DNA of 64,000 nucleotides from Acidimicrobiaceae bacterium (GTDB lineage: Bacteria > Actinomycetota > Acidimicrobiia > Acidimicrobiales > UBA8190): positions 1,399 through 65,398 of the forward strand of contig PLZB01000035.1 in assembly GCA_003151955.1 (NCBI GenBank), read 5' to 3'. How positions within the stretch are numbered: position 1 is the first letter of the stretch; each line of letters begins with the position of its first letter. The translations under genes and the position numbers were made by a program. This document shows, piece after piece, positions 26,283 through 34,901 of this stretch. The notes under the pieces are model-generated. The model saw only the letters and a program-made list of their open reading frames with translations. It had not been told where the DNA came from and did no database searches.

Positions 26283-26646
26283 GGGGATCTCCGAACACTC
26301 GGCCCGACCCGCCCTGGGGCGGACCGGCAGTTGACAGGTCGAGATGTCCGGTCTCGGCGGGGTCCTCCCGGGGAGCGGGACGCGCCTGGTCAGGCCGTCA
26401 CTGGTCGAGCCGGGAAGGCCCCGGTGGTCGGGACCGCCCTAGGAGGCGGGGCCCGGCCGGGGAGGCCGAACGACTGGGCGCCGGTGGCTACTGGGGGGTT
26501 CACTCTCGTGCACTGGCCTCACCTCCTCGGCTCAGGTGTCCCCGCCGCCGACGGCGGGTGATCCGGGCGACATCCTACCTGTTCCGGCCGATCTGACGCC
26601 CCGTCGGGCGTTGGCCCGGAGCGTTCCGGGGCGGTACCTTCGGGTC
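26283..26646. other. 364-nt divergent intergenic region: leader of the Mg operon plus acyl-CoA dehydrogenase promoter
   Basis: The region is GC-rich with no coding frame that looks real. It must hold the minus-strand promoter and leader of the MgtE-N/CBS-Nramp operon and the plus-strand promoter of the acyl-CoA dehydrogenase gene (26611-26640). On the minus strand there is a GAGGTGAGGC stretch at about 26517-26526, reminiscent of one short conserved block of the M-box magnesium riboswitch. The remaining M-box blocks are not recognisable, so this is only a lead. Confidence 0.4.
26611..26640 (+). promoter_or_regulatory. Promoter of the acyl-CoA dehydrogenase gene, leaderless type
   Basis: TTGGCC (26611-26616), an 18-nt spacer and TACCTT (26635-26640). 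The -10 box ends 6 nt before the ATG at 26647, and no Shine-Dalgarno is visible. Transcription would therefore start at or next to the start codon. Confidence 0.5.
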
Positions 26647-27882
26647 ATGGATCTGACCTATCCCCCTGAAGCAGAGACCTTCCGCGCCGAGATCCGCGCC
26701 TGGCTGGAGGAACACCTCCCCCCGGGGTGGGGCCAGCCCGGCTTCTCCATGTCGGTCGAGGACCGCAAGGCCTTCAACGCCGACTGGGTCAGCACTCTCT
26801 TCGAGGGGGGCTGGATCTGCGCCTCCTGGCCGACGGAGTACGGGGGCAAGGGCCTCTCCCTCATCGACCAGGTCGTCCTGAACGAGGAGTTCGCCCGGGT
26901 CAAGGCACCCCTCCGGGCCGACTTCTTCGGGGACACCTTGGTGGGCCCGACCATCCTCCAGTGGGGCACCGAGGAGCAGAAGAAGGAGTTCATCCCGAAG
27001 ATCCTCGATGGGACCATCGCCTGGTGCCAGGGCTTCTCCGAGCCCGACTCCGGGAGCGATCTGGCCTCCCTCAAGACCAGGGCTGAGCTCGACGGGGACG
27101 AGTGGGTCATCAACGGCCAGAAGGTCTGGACCACCCAGGCCCAGTTCGCCGACTACATCTTCCTCCTGGCCCGGACCGATCCCGACGCCCCCAAGCACAA
27201 GGGGATCTCCTACCTTCTCGTCCCCATGAAGCAGCCCGGGGTCGAGGTCCGGCCCATCCAGCAGATTGACGGCTCGGCCGAGTTCAACGAGGTCTTCTTC
27301 GAGAACGTCCGCTGCCCCAGGGACAACGTCGTGGGTGGCGTCAACAACGGCTGGGGGGTGGCCATGACCACCCTCGGCTTCGAGCGGGGGGCCTCCTCCA
27401 CCACCGGCTACCGCCGGTTCCAGCGGGAGCTCGACCACATCATCTCCGAGGCCCGCCGCCTGGGGAAGTCCTCGGATCCCCTGGTCCGCCAGGGCCTGGC
27501 CCGGGCCTGGTCCAAGGTCAAGATCATGCAGGTCAACGGCTACCGGACCCTCACCGACGCCCTGAACGGGACCTCCACCACCGTCGCCCTGGGGGCCACC
27601 AACAAGATGTTCTGGTCGGAGTACCACCGGGAGACCATGAACCTGGCCATCGACATCCTCGGCCTCGAGGGCCTGGTCATGGCCGGGGGCGACTTCGAAC
27701 CCGACCCCGACGAGGCCGCCATGGGCCAGCGGGGGAAGCCCGGCTACCAGGTCAACGAGATCCAGGCCTCCTTCTTCTTCTCCCGCTCCGAGACCATCTG
27801 GGGGGGGACGGCCGAGATCCAGCGGAACATCGTGGGCGAGCGGGTCCTGGGGCTCCCGAAGGAGCCCAAGGCGGCAGGCTGA
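26647..27882 (+). CDS. Acyl-CoA dehydrogenase family protein
   Basis: A 411-residue FAD enzyme that introduces a double bond into acyl-CoA. Order of features: N-terminal helical domain (FRAEIRAWLEEHLPPG, WICASWPTEYGGKGLSLIDQ), the FAD-binding GFSEPDSGSDLASLKTRAELDGDEWVINGQKVWTT, then the C-terminal helices ending RSETIWGGTAEIQRNIVGERVLGLP. The middle insert (LEGLVMAGGDFEPDPDEAAMGQRG) and overall type resemble the large ACAD subfamily used in actinobacterial sterol and branched-acid breakdown. The substrate cannot be set. It stands alone behind its own promoter. Confidence 0.92.
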   Translation: MDLTYPPEAETFRAEIRAWLEEHLPPGWGQPGFSMSVEDRKAFNADWVSTLFEGGWICASWPTEYGGKGLSLIDQVVLNEEFARVKAPLRADFFGDTLVGPTILQWGTEEQKKEFIPKILDGTIAWCQGFSEPDSGSDLASLKTRAELDGDEWVINGQKVWTTQAQFADYIFLLARTDPDAPKHKGISYLLVPMKQPGVEVRPIQQIDGSAEFNEVFFENVRCPRDNVVGGVNNGWGVAMTTLGFERGASSTTGYRRFQRELDHIISEARRLGKSSDPLVRQGLARAWSKVKIMQVNGYRTLTDALNGTSTTVALGATNKMFWSEYHRETMNLAIDILGLEGLVMAGGDFEPDPDEAAMGQRGKPGYQVNEIQASFFFSRSETIWGGTAEIQRNIVGERVLGLPKEPKAAG

Positions 27883-28060
27883 CCGTGGGCGAGGTCCGGG
27901 ACTGTCGGGGGCGGAGGAAGAGGAAGCCCTGCGGCGCTGGCTCACCGACCAAGGCCTCGAACCTGCGCCGTCCCTCGGCAACGACACCGTCAACGTCAGG
28001 ATCGGCCTGACCTCCCCGGACGACGTCGACGACGTGGCGGCTGATTACCGCAGTGACGCC
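27883..28060 (+). pseudogene. Possible remnant of a coding sequence
   Basis: From about 27908 one frame reads GAEEEEALRRWLTDQGLEPA then PSLGNDTVNVRIGLTSPDDV, with the codon pattern of a genuine helix-plus-strand domain. There is no plausible start codon upstream and the frame runs into the antisense of the gene at 28045. It may be the end of a gene cut by rearrangement, or chance. Nothing else is seen in this stretch. Confidence 0.3.
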
Positions 28061-28578
28061 TGCTCGTCGAGGAGGAAGGTGGGAGCCACCCCGGTGAAGA
28101 GGTCGGCCGTGGGCACCCCGTCACAGAACCCGACGTTCACGACCACCTTGCTGTAGGTCCAGCCCCCGTAGGCGCCTTGACGGTTGTTCCGCAGCGCCCG
28201 ACCGGTCTCCCCGGGGCCGAGGGTGAAGGCCCGGACGGGCCGGTCCCGGCTGGGCCAGCCGCTGCGGATGTCGGCCAGCCTGGTCACGACGATCCGGTCG
28301 CCGTCGCCGACCAGCCGGAACCCGGCGACGTCGAGGGGAGGGCCGTCGACGACGTCGAGCGACCGGCTGACCGGTTCGAAGCCCTCCGTCTCCAGGGCCT
28401 CGACCCGCTGGACGAGGACAGCCCCGGGTCGGACACCGGGGAGGAGCTCGACCGTTACCGCCTCGGGGACGACGGCCCGGGCGGTTGACCCGGGGGCACC
28501 CCGGGACGCCTTGGACCAGACGCTGGTGACGATCTGGACCACGACCATCCGACCGCCACCCCGGAACCGACGACTCAC
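28045..28578 (-). CDS. Uncharacterised protein coupled to the NifU-type gene
   Basis: I do not recognise this 177-residue protein. It is beta-rich: RMVVVQIVTSVWSK near residue 11, AVTVELLPGVRPGAVLVQRVEAL, FRLVGDGDRIVVTRLADIRSGW, VRAFTLGPGETGRALRNNRQ, and WTYSKVVVNVGFCDG. There is no signal peptide. The GTG start overlaps the last base of the upstream TAG stop (TAGTG), so it is probably co-translated with the NifU-type protein. That pairing is the only hint at function. Confidence 0.65.
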   Translation of the reverse strand: MSRRFRGGGRMVVVQIVTSVWSKASRGAPGSTARAVVPEAVTVELLPGVRPGAVLVQRVEALETEGFEPVSRSLDVVDGPPLDVAGFRLVGDGDRIVVTRLADIRSGWPSRDRPVRAFTLGPGETGRALRNNRQGAYGGWTYSKVVVNVGFCDGVPTADLFTGVAPTFLLDEQASLR

Positions 28579-28943
28579 TACTTGGGGACGTAGCCCCCGT
28601 GGCCCATGGCCGCGCTCTCGTAGGGGTCGGCGGACTCGTCGACCCCGCCCCGGACCTCGGTGACCCAGTCGAGCCGGCCCCGGAGGATCCGGTCGACCCC
28701 GCCCTGGAGGGTGGCCGAGGAGATGGCGCAGGAGCTGCAGGCCCCGACCAGCTGGACGTCGATCTCGCCGGTGACGACATCGAAGTCGAGGAGCTGGAGG
28801 TCACCACCGTCGGCCTGGACGGAGGGCCGCATCAGCTCGATGAGGTCCCGGAGGTCGGACTCCCGCTGGGCCTTCACCTCGTCGCTGAGAGGCGCGCCGG
28901 GGTCGGCGGGGGCGGCGTCGGGGGACTGCTGGTCGGTTTCCAC
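28578..28943 (-). CDS. NifU C-terminal-domain iron-sulfur scaffold protein
   Basis: A 121-residue NifU-like (Nfu) protein. The domain reads LRDLIELMRPSVQADGGDLQLLDFD near residue 35, then the metal-binding CxxC in LVGACSSCAISSATLQGGVDRIL. Such proteins carry transient Fe-S clusters to target enzymes. A C-terminal tail YESAAMGHGGYVPK is extra. GTG 28943 is the only sensible start, though GGAGGG lies unusually close to it. It diverges from the LLM oxidoreductase gene, sharing about 110 nt of promoter region. Confidence 0.88.
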   Translation of the reverse strand: METDQQSPDAAPADPGAPLSDEVKAQRESDLRDLIELMRPSVQADGGDLQLLDFDVVTGEIDVQLVGACSSCAISSATLQGGVDRILRGRLDWVTEVRGGVDESADPYESAAMGHGGYVPK

Positions 28944-29055
28944 CCCTCCAGTGTGCCGTGTCGGCGCCCGGGCCGTGCCACGGGGCGGTCCCGCCCCCGG
29001 AAGACTGGCGGGTAGGGCCAAGCAATCGGGTGGCCGGGGCCGGGTACGATGGTCC

Positions 29056-30063
29056 GTGCCCTCAGACACGACGGAAGCGGCAGGTGGCCCGGCGCGGGGC
29101 GGTCCTCCCGGTGGCGGCCTATCCGGTTCCATCGGGATGATCCTCCCGACCTTCCCCCAGGACTCGGCCGATCCCCCGTCCGCCGCCCGGCTCGGGGAGA
29201 TCTGCCGGGAGGCCGAGGCCCTCGGGGCCCGCGCCTTCTGGGCCACCGACCACCTCTTCTGGCACACGCCCCTCATGGAGTGCCTGACGGCCCTGACCGT
29301 GGCCGCCCTGGCCACGGAGCGAGCCTCGGTGGGCTCCTGCGTCCTCCAGCTCCCCCTCCGCCACGCCCCCGCCGTGGCCAAACAGGCCGCCTCCCTCCAG
29401 GAGCTCTCCGGGGGCCGGCTCCTCCTCGGGGTGGGGGTCGGGAGCCACGAGGGCGAGTACGACGCCGCCGGGGTCCCCTTCCACGGCCGGGGGGCCCTCC
29501 TCGACGCCGGGATCGACCAGCTCCACGCCGCCTGGGCCTCGGCCGACGCCGAGCACTACCGACAGCTCCCCCCGGTGGGGACGGTGCCGGTCTGGGTGGG
29601 GGGATCGAGCGAGGCCGCCCTCCGGCGGGCCGCCCGGCACGCCGAGGGCTGGATCCCCCTCTTCCTGACCCCCGAGCAGTACGCGGCGGCCATGGACCGG
29701 CTCGACAAGGAGGCGGACCGGGCCGGGCGGGATCCCGCCGGGGTGACCCGGGCCATGACCTGCTTCGTCTCCGTGGGCGACGAGGCCACCAACCAGGCCG
29801 GCCTGGACTGGATGGGCTCGATGTACGGGCTCCCGGCCAAGGCCTTCGCCCGGCACCTGGTGGCCGGGGACGCGCCCACGGTGGCCGCCGCCCTGGAGGA
29901 GTGGCGGGAGGCCGGCGCCGAGCACATCGCCGTCTACTTCACCTCCGATGACCCACTGGTACAGTTCCGGCAACTGGCCGCGGAGCTCGGCGGGTCGTTC
30001 CCGCCCCCCGGTCCGGACCGGTCGACGGGCTCGGGAACCGGGACAACGGTGGTGGGGCCGTGA
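29056..30063 (+). CDS. LLM-class (F420-type) oxidoreductase
   Basis: A luciferase-like TIM-barrel oxidoreductase of the class that mostly uses F420 in actinobacteria. SIGMILPTFPQDS near residue 26 is the first strand, then ATDHLFWHTPLMECLTAL, VGSCVLQLPLRHAPAVAKQAASLQELSGGRLLLGVGVGS, and VWVGGSSEAALRRAARHAEGW. GTG 29056 is chosen because TACGAT (29045-29050) ends 5 nt before it, a leaderless arrangement. The ATG at 29137 would cut into the first strand. The substrate is unknown. The thiolase gene follows 55 nt later. Confidence 0.86.
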   Translation: MPSDTTEAAGGPARGGPPGGGLSGSIGMILPTFPQDSADPPSAARLGEICREAEALGARAFWATDHLFWHTPLMECLTALTVAALATERASVGSCVLQLPLRHAPAVAKQAASLQELSGGRLLLGVGVGSHEGEYDAAGVPFHGRGALLDAGIDQLHAAWASADAEHYRQLPPVGTVPVWVGGSSEAALRRAARHAEGWIPLFLTPEQYAAAMDRLDKEADRAGRDPAGVTRAMTCFVSVGDEATNQAGLDWMGSMYGLPAKAFARHLVAGDAPTVAAALEEWREAGAEHIAVYFTSDDPLVQFRQLAAELGGSFPPPGPDRSTGSGTGTTVVGP

Positions 30064-30118
30064 GGACCCGCGGCCGGGGAGCAATCGAACAGCGCAGGCG
30101 CTGGGAAACGAGGACAGC

Positions 30119-31285
30119 GTGAATCAGGTCGTGAGCGTCGTCGGCGTGGGCATGACCCGCTGCGACCAGCGGGACTACACCGTCGACGGGATGGCCCTGG
30201 GGGCGGCCCGGGCCGCCCTGGCCGACGCCGACGTCGCCCCCTCGGAGGTTAGCCTCGTGGTCCTCGGGAATGCGGCCGGGGGGCGGCTCTGCAACCAGGG
30301 CTGCATCCGGGGCCAGACCTGGCTCCGGACCCTGGGCCTGGAGGGGACCCCGATCGTCAACGTCGACAACTCCTGCGCCGGAGGGTCCTCCTCGCTGCGG
30401 CTCGGCCACATGGCCGCCCTGGCCGGGGAGTCCCCGGTGCTGGTGGTCGGGGTGGAGAAGATGTGGACCGGGGACCGGGCCTCCACCCTCTCGGGCGTCG
30501 AGGACGGGCTCCCCTCGGTCGAGCGCGACGCCATGCACGCCGTTCTCGACAACCCGGCCGGCTCGATCCTGATGGGCATGAACTCCGTGTGGATGGAGCG
30601 CCTGATCACCGAGCGGGGCATCACCCTCGACGAGGTCGTCGCCACGGCGGTCAAGGCCCGCCGGGCCGCGGCCCGCAATCCGCTGGCCCAGTGGCAGCGC
30701 GAGGTCACCGCCGAGGAGGTCCTGGCCTCGGCCGAGGTGGCGGGGCGGCTGACCAGGCTGATGTGCTCCTCCTTCACCGACGGAGCGGCCGCGGCCGTCC
30801 TCACCACCACCCCCCGGACCGGGGCCCCGAGGATCCTGGCCAGCGTGGCCCGGTCGGGGAACGGGGACAAGGACTACCACGAGCGCCTCGAGGAGACCGC
30901 CGAGCTGGCCTGGAAGACGGCCGGAGTCGGGCCCGGCGACATGGATCTCGTCGAGCTCCACGACGCCACCTCGGCCGAGGAGCTCTACGCCCTCGAGTCC
31001 CTCGGCTTCTTCGCCCCCGGGGCGTCGGGCCCAGCCACGATGGCCGGCGACACCGATCTCGGCGGTGGCGGGGTCAGGGTCAACTCCAGCGGGGGCCTCG
31101 TCGGCCGGGGCCATCCCCTGGGGGCGACGGGGCTCTGCCAGCTGGCCGAGGTCGTCCTCCACCTCCGGGACCAGGCCGGGGCCCGCCAGGTCCCCGGGGC
31201 CCGGCTCGCCGCCTGCATCAACACCGGCGGGATCATCGGCGGCGACGCCGGGTTCGTCGGGATCCACATCGTCGAGAAGGGCTGA
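30119..31285 (+). CDS. Thiolase-family protein (lipid-transfer/SCP2-type)
   Basis: A 388-residue thiolase-fold protein. VSVVGVGMTRCDQRDYTVDG is the first strand region; the nucleophile Cys is in IVNVDNSCAGGSSSLRLG; the C-terminal motifs are DLVELHDATSAEELYALE and NSSGGLVGRGHPLGATGLCQ with the catalytic His, and ACINTGGIIGG. The HDAxS-type motif and loose NEAF equivalent place it with the SCP2-like thiolases, which often act in lipid or sterol side-chain metabolism. GTG 30119 follows GAGGA. It is 3 nt before the KAS III gene, so they are co-expressed. Confidence 0.86.
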   Translation: MNQVVSVVGVGMTRCDQRDYTVDGMALGAARAALADADVAPSEVSLVVLGNAAGGRLCNQGCIRGQTWLRTLGLEGTPIVNVDNSCAGGSSSLRLGHMAALAGESPVLVVGVEKMWTGDRASTLSGVEDGLPSVERDAMHAVLDNPAGSILMGMNSVWMERLITERGITLDEVVATAVKARRAAARNPLAQWQREVTAEEVLASAEVAGRLTRLMCSSFTDGAAAAVLTTTPRTGAPRILASVARSGNGDKDYHERLEETAELAWKTAGVGPGDMDLVELHDATSAEELYALESLGFFAPGASGPATMAGDTDLGGGGVRVNSSGGLVGRGHPLGATGLCQLAEVVLHLRDQAGARQVPGARLAACINTGGIIGGDAGFVGIHIVEKG

Positions 31286-31288
31286 GCG

Positions 31289-32215
31289 GTGCCGGGCGCC
31301 ATCGTCACCGGCTGGGGGATCGCCGTCCCCGACAAGGTCGTCACCAACGAGGACCTCTCCCTCACCCTCGACACCTCCGATGCCTGGATCACGGAGCGGA
31401 CGGGGATCAAGGAGCGGCACATCGGGGGGACCACCTCGGGTCTCGCCATCGAGGCCGGGGAACACGCCCTCAAGCGGGCCGGCCTGACCGGCTCCGACAT
31501 CGACCTCCTCGTGCTCGCCACCACCACCCCGGACGCCATCGTCCCGGGGACGTCGGCCACCGTCCAGGCCGGCCTCGGGGTGGCCGGAGGGGCCTTCGAC
31601 GTCAATGCGGCCTGCTCCGGCTTCGTCTACGCCCTGGTGGTCGCCCACGGGATGGCCCTGGTCGGGGCCCAGAAGATCCTCGTCGTTGGCAGTGAGACCC
31701 TGTCCCGGATCACCGACTGGGACGACCGGTCGGTGGCCATCCTGGTCGGGGACGGGGCCGGAGCCGTGGTCCTCGAGGCCACCGAGGGACCCGGGGAGCT
31801 CCTGGGCTGGCACCTCGGCGCCGACGGGGAGCTCCGGGACCTCCTGAAGTGCGACCACGGCGGTCACCTCTACATGAACGGCAAGGAGATCTTCCGCCAC
31901 GCCGTCCGGGCCGTGATCGACTCCTCGCTCATCGCCCTGGAGCGGGCCGGGCTCACCCCCGACGACGTCGACCTCTTTGTCCCCCACCAGGCCAACGCCC
32001 GGATCATCACCGCCGCGGCCCAGCGGCTCGGGATCGCCGAGGACCGCTATGTGGTGACGATCGACCGCTACGGGAACACCTCGTCGGCCTCGATCCCCCT
32101 GGCCCTCGTCGACGCCCTGGAGACGGACCGGATCAAGCCGGGGTCGATCGTCCTCCTCTCCGGGTTCGGCGGGGGGATGACCTGGGCCAGCGCCGTCCTG
32201 CGCTGGGGAGGTTGA
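31289..32215 (+). CDS. fabH: 3-oxoacyl-ACP synthase III (FabH-like)
   Basis: Condensing enzyme of the KAS III class, joining an acyl-CoA with malonyl-ACP. It is 308 residues long. The full Cys-His-Asn triad is visible: Cys109 in NAACSGFVYAL, His233 in VPHQANARI and Asn263 in RYGNTSSASIP. VGDGAGAVVLEA and the final LLSGFGGGMTWASAVLRW are typical. There is no partner FabD/ACP gene nearby, so it may initiate a specialised chain rather than bulk synthesis. GTG start 31289; the stop overlaps the next gene's TTG start. Confidence 0.92.
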   Translation: MPGAIVTGWGIAVPDKVVTNEDLSLTLDTSDAWITERTGIKERHIGGTTSGLAIEAGEHALKRAGLTGSDIDLLVLATTTPDAIVPGTSATVQAGLGVAGGAFDVNAACSGFVYALVVAHGMALVGAQKILVVGSETLSRITDWDDRSVAILVGDGAGAVVLEATEGPGELLGWHLGADGELRDLLKCDHGGHLYMNGKEIFRHAVRAVIDSSLIALERAGLTPDDVDLFVPHQANARIITAAAQRLGIAEDRYVVTIDRYGNTSSASIPLALVDALETDRIKPGSIVLLSGFGGGMTWASAVLRWGG

Positions 32216-33123
32216 GCACCGGATCCGGGACCGGCGGGAAGCCGGTCCTGGTCGTCCTGGCCGCCGGGATGGCGAAGCGGTTCGGGGGGGGCTGCAAGCC
32301 CCTGGCCCCCCTCGGCCTCCACGGGGAGGCCGTCATCGACCTGAACGCCGGGGACGCCCTCCGCGGGGGGTTCGGGCCCGTCGTCCTCGTCCTCGGCCCC
32401 CAGACCGGCCCCGCCATCGAGTACCACGTGCGGCGGATCTGGCCGGAGCGGGTCGAGGTGGGCTTCGCCCTCCAGCCCGTGGCCCTCGGGACCGCCCACG
32501 CCGTCCTCTGCGCCCGGAGCCTCGTCGGGGACCGGCCCTTCGCCGTCATCAACGCCGACGACGTCTACGGAACCCCCGCCTTCGAGACCCTGGCCGGCCA
32601 TCTGGCCGGCGGGACCGGCCACGCCCTGGTCGGCTACCCCCTGGCCGACACGGTGGTCACCGACGACCCCGTGACCCGGGGCACCTGCGAGGTCGACGCC
32701 GGGGGGTCCCTGGTCCGGATGGCCGAGCGGAAGCTGGTCAGCCGGCAGCCCGACGGGACGTTCCGGTCCGCCGACGGCCGGGAGCCGGCCGACCTCGACC
32801 CGGCCACCCCGGTCTCGATGAACCTCTGGGGCCTCCTCCCCTCCGTCTGGCCCGTCCTCGAGGAGGCCGTCCTCGGCACCCACCCGGAGGTGGCCCCCGA
32901 CGGCACCCTGGGGTCCCCTCCGGCCTCGACGACCGAGGTCCTCCTCCCTGAGGTCATCGGGAACCTGGCCGATTCGGGCCGGGCCGAGGTCCGGGTCCTC
33001 CCCGGGTCGGGCCGCTGCGTCGGGGTCACCCACTACGACGATCTCCCCGCCACCCGGGCCGAGCTGGCCCTGATGGTGGCCGAGGGACAGCGCCGGGAGA
33101 CCCCCTGGGAGGGCCTCCCCTGA
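32212..33123 (+). CDS. Nucleotidyltransferase of the sugar-phosphate NTP-transferase family
   Basis: A 303-residue Rossmann-type transferase. LVVLAAGMAKRFGGGCKPLAPLG is the NTP-binding signature with the catalytic Lys; ALQPVALGTAHAVLCARSLVGD and FAVINADDVYGTPAFE give the Mg-binding Asp; SMNLWGLLPSVWPVLEEAV lies near the end. It probably activates a sugar phosphate or related group to NDP form. The TTG start overlaps the KAS III stop (TTGA), with GGGGAGG immediately before it, so the exact start is uncertain. The stop overlaps the GH20-like gene. Confidence 0.82.
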   Translation: MSTGSGTGGKPVLVVLAAGMAKRFGGGCKPLAPLGLHGEAVIDLNAGDALRGGFGPVVLVLGPQTGPAIEYHVRRIWPERVEVGFALQPVALGTAHAVLCARSLVGDRPFAVINADDVYGTPAFETLAGHLAGGTGHALVGYPLADTVVTDDPVTRGTCEVDAGGSLVRMAERKLVSRQPDGTFRSADGREPADLDPATPVSMNLWGLLPSVWPVLEEAVLGTHPEVAPDGTLGSPPASTTEVLLPEVIGNLADSGRAEVRVLPGSGRCVGVTHYDDLPATRAELALMVAEGQRRETPWEGLP

Positions 33124-34901
33124 CCGGCGGGCCGGTTCCCCTCCTCCTCCCCCGGCCCCGATCCCTCGACCTCGACCCGGCCGGCGGCCGGGTCCCGGCC
33201 GTCCCGGTCGGCGAGAGCTTCGACGGCCGGCTCCCGGCTCAGGGCTACCGGCTCGTGGCCGACTCCAAGGGGGTCCAGCTCACCGCGGCCGACGAGGCCG
33301 GCCGCCGCCACGGGCTCGCCACCCTGGCCCAGCTCGGCCACCGGGCCAACCAGCCCGGGCCGGGTGAGCCGGCCGATCCCGACGGGCCTTCGGTAGCGGC
33401 CTGCACCATCCTCGACTGGCCCGACTTCCCCGTCCGGGGGGTCATGGTCGACGTCTCCCGGGACCGGGTCCCGACGGTGGCCACCCTGGTGGGGCTGGCC
33501 GGGCAACTGGCGGGGTGGAAGCTGAACCATCTCGAGCTCTCCATGGAGCACACCTTCGCCTCGGTGGGCCACGAGACGGCCTGGGGGGCCGCCGACCCCT
33601 ACACGGCGGGAGACCTGGCCGAGCTGGACCTGGCCTGCCGGGACCGCGGGGTGGAGCTGGTCGGGAACCAGAACAGCCTGGGCCATTTCGAGCGGTGGCT
33701 CCGCCACGACCGCTACCGGGCGCTCGCCATCGCCCCGGAGGGGTTCGACTGGCTCTTCGGGATCCGGCGGCCCCCGCTGACCCTGGACCCGGCCAAGCCG
33801 GGGGCCTTCGAGCTGGTGGCCGATATCCTCGGCCAGCTCGCTCCCCTCCTCGACAACCGGCCCTTCCACGTCGGGATGGACGAGCCCTGGGAGCTCCCGG
33901 CCGAGCGCCGGGGGGAGTGGCTGGGCTGGCTCCGGCGGCTGAAGGCCCTCCCGGCCCTGGCCGGCCGGGAGACCCTCGTCTGGGGGGACGTCCCGGCCGG
34001 CGACCCGGGGCTCCTGGCCGGCTTCCCCGAGGGGGTCACCGTCTGCGAGTGGGGCTACGAGGAGGGTCACCCCTTCGAGGAGCGGCTCGACCGGCTGGCC
34101 GGGGCGGGGATCCCCCGGTGGGTGGCCCCGGGCACCTCGAGCTGGCTGTCGGTCACGGGCCGGATCGAGAACATGCTGGCCAACGTCCGGGAGGCGGCCC
34201 AGTCCGGGCTGGCCCACGACGCCGGGGGCCTCCTCATGACGGACTGGGGGGACATGGGCCACCACCAGCCCCGCCCGGTCAGCGAGCCGGGGTTCGCCGT
34301 GGCGGCGGCGATGAGCTGGTGCCTGGAGGCCAACCGGGGACTCGACCTCGACTCGTTGGCCGTCCTCCTCGACGCCTTCGCCTTCGACGACCCGGCCGGG
34401 GAGCTGGGTGGAGCCCTCGTCACCCTGGGCCGGGTTCATCGGATGGTGACCCCCCGGCCCTTCAACTCCTCGGCCCTGGTCCAGCACCTCCTCCTCCCCC
34501 AGTGGCGGGTCGGCGCCGGGTTCACCACCGGCCTCCGGGTGGAGGAGCTCGAGGCCGTCGAGGAGGCCCTGGCCGGAGCGGTGGCGGCCCTGGGCCGGGC
34601 CCGTCCCGGCCGGGCCGACGGCCAACTCGTCCTGGAGGAGCTCCGGGCCGCATCGGCCTGGATCTCCCTGGGCTGCCGGGACGCCCGGCTCCGGCTGGCC
34701 GGGGACGGGAGCCTGGGGTCGATCGGGCCGGAGGACCGCCAGGGCCTCGTCACCGAGGTGGAGGCCCTGGCCGCCGAGCACGGCCGGCTCTGGACGGCCC
34801 GGGACCGGCCCGGGGGCCTCCCCGACAGCCTGGCCTGGCTCGACCACCTCCGGGACACCTACCGGACGGGAACGGCCGACCGGGCCTGGTTCGGCCCGTG
34901 A
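33120..34901 (+). CDS. GH20-like beta-N-acetylhexosaminidase family protein
   Basis: An approximately 593-residue glycosidase-like protein. The N-terminal part (LLLPRPRSLDLDPAGGRVPA, YRLVADSKGVQLTAADEAGR) is the GH20b-type domain. The barrel starts DFPVRGVMVDVSRDRVPTV and includes LNHLELSMEHTFA, NQNSLGHFERW, HVGMDEPWELP (the position of the GH20 Asp-Glu pair) and TSSWLSVTGRIENM. No signal peptide is seen. The only start that keeps the N-terminal domain is CTG 33120, overlapping the previous stop (CTGA) after GGGAGGG; the next GTG is 33255. The substrate is a guess: an amino-sugar glycoside. Confidence 0.75.
   Translation: MTGGPVPLLLPRPRSLDLDPAGGRVPAVPVGESFDGRLPAQGYRLVADSKGVQLTAADEAGRRHGLATLAQLGHRANQPGPGEPADPDGPSVAACTILDWPDFPVRGVMVDVSRDRVPTVATLVGLAGQLAGWKLNHLELSMEHTFASVGHETAWGAADPYTAGDLAELDLACRDRGVELVGNQNSLGHFERWLRHDRYRALAIAPEGFDWLFGIRRPPLTLDPAKPGAFELVADILGQLAPLLDNRPFHVGMDEPWELPAERRGEWLGWLRRLKALPALAGRETLVWGDVPAGDPGLLAGFPEGVTVCEWGYEEGHPFEERLDRLAGAGIPRWVAPGTSSWLSVTGRIENMLANVREAAQSGLAHDAGGLLMTDWGDMGHHQPRPVSEPGFAVAAAMSWCLEANRGLDLDSLAVLLDAFAFDDPAGELGGALVTLGRVHRMVTPRPFNSSALVQHLLLPQWRVGAGFTTGLRVEELEAVEEALAGAVAALGRARPGRADGQLVLEELRAASAWISLGCRDARLRLAGDGSLGSIGPEDRQGLVTEVEALAAEHGRLWTARDRPGGLPDSLAWLDHLRDTYRTGTADRAWFGP

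Noticed and set aside
26440-26560. Cobalamin riboswitch on the plus strand (GGTGGCTACTGG and nearby GC stems)
   Set aside because: The B12 box and core junction pattern are not present and the downstream gene is an acyl-CoA dehydrogenase without link to cobalamin transport or synthesis.
31849-32212. Longer plus-strand extension of the nucleotidyltransferase frame
   Set aside because: The upstream translation is Arg/Pro-rich and lies antiphase within fabH; the TTG at 32212 next to GGGGAGG begins the conserved domain.
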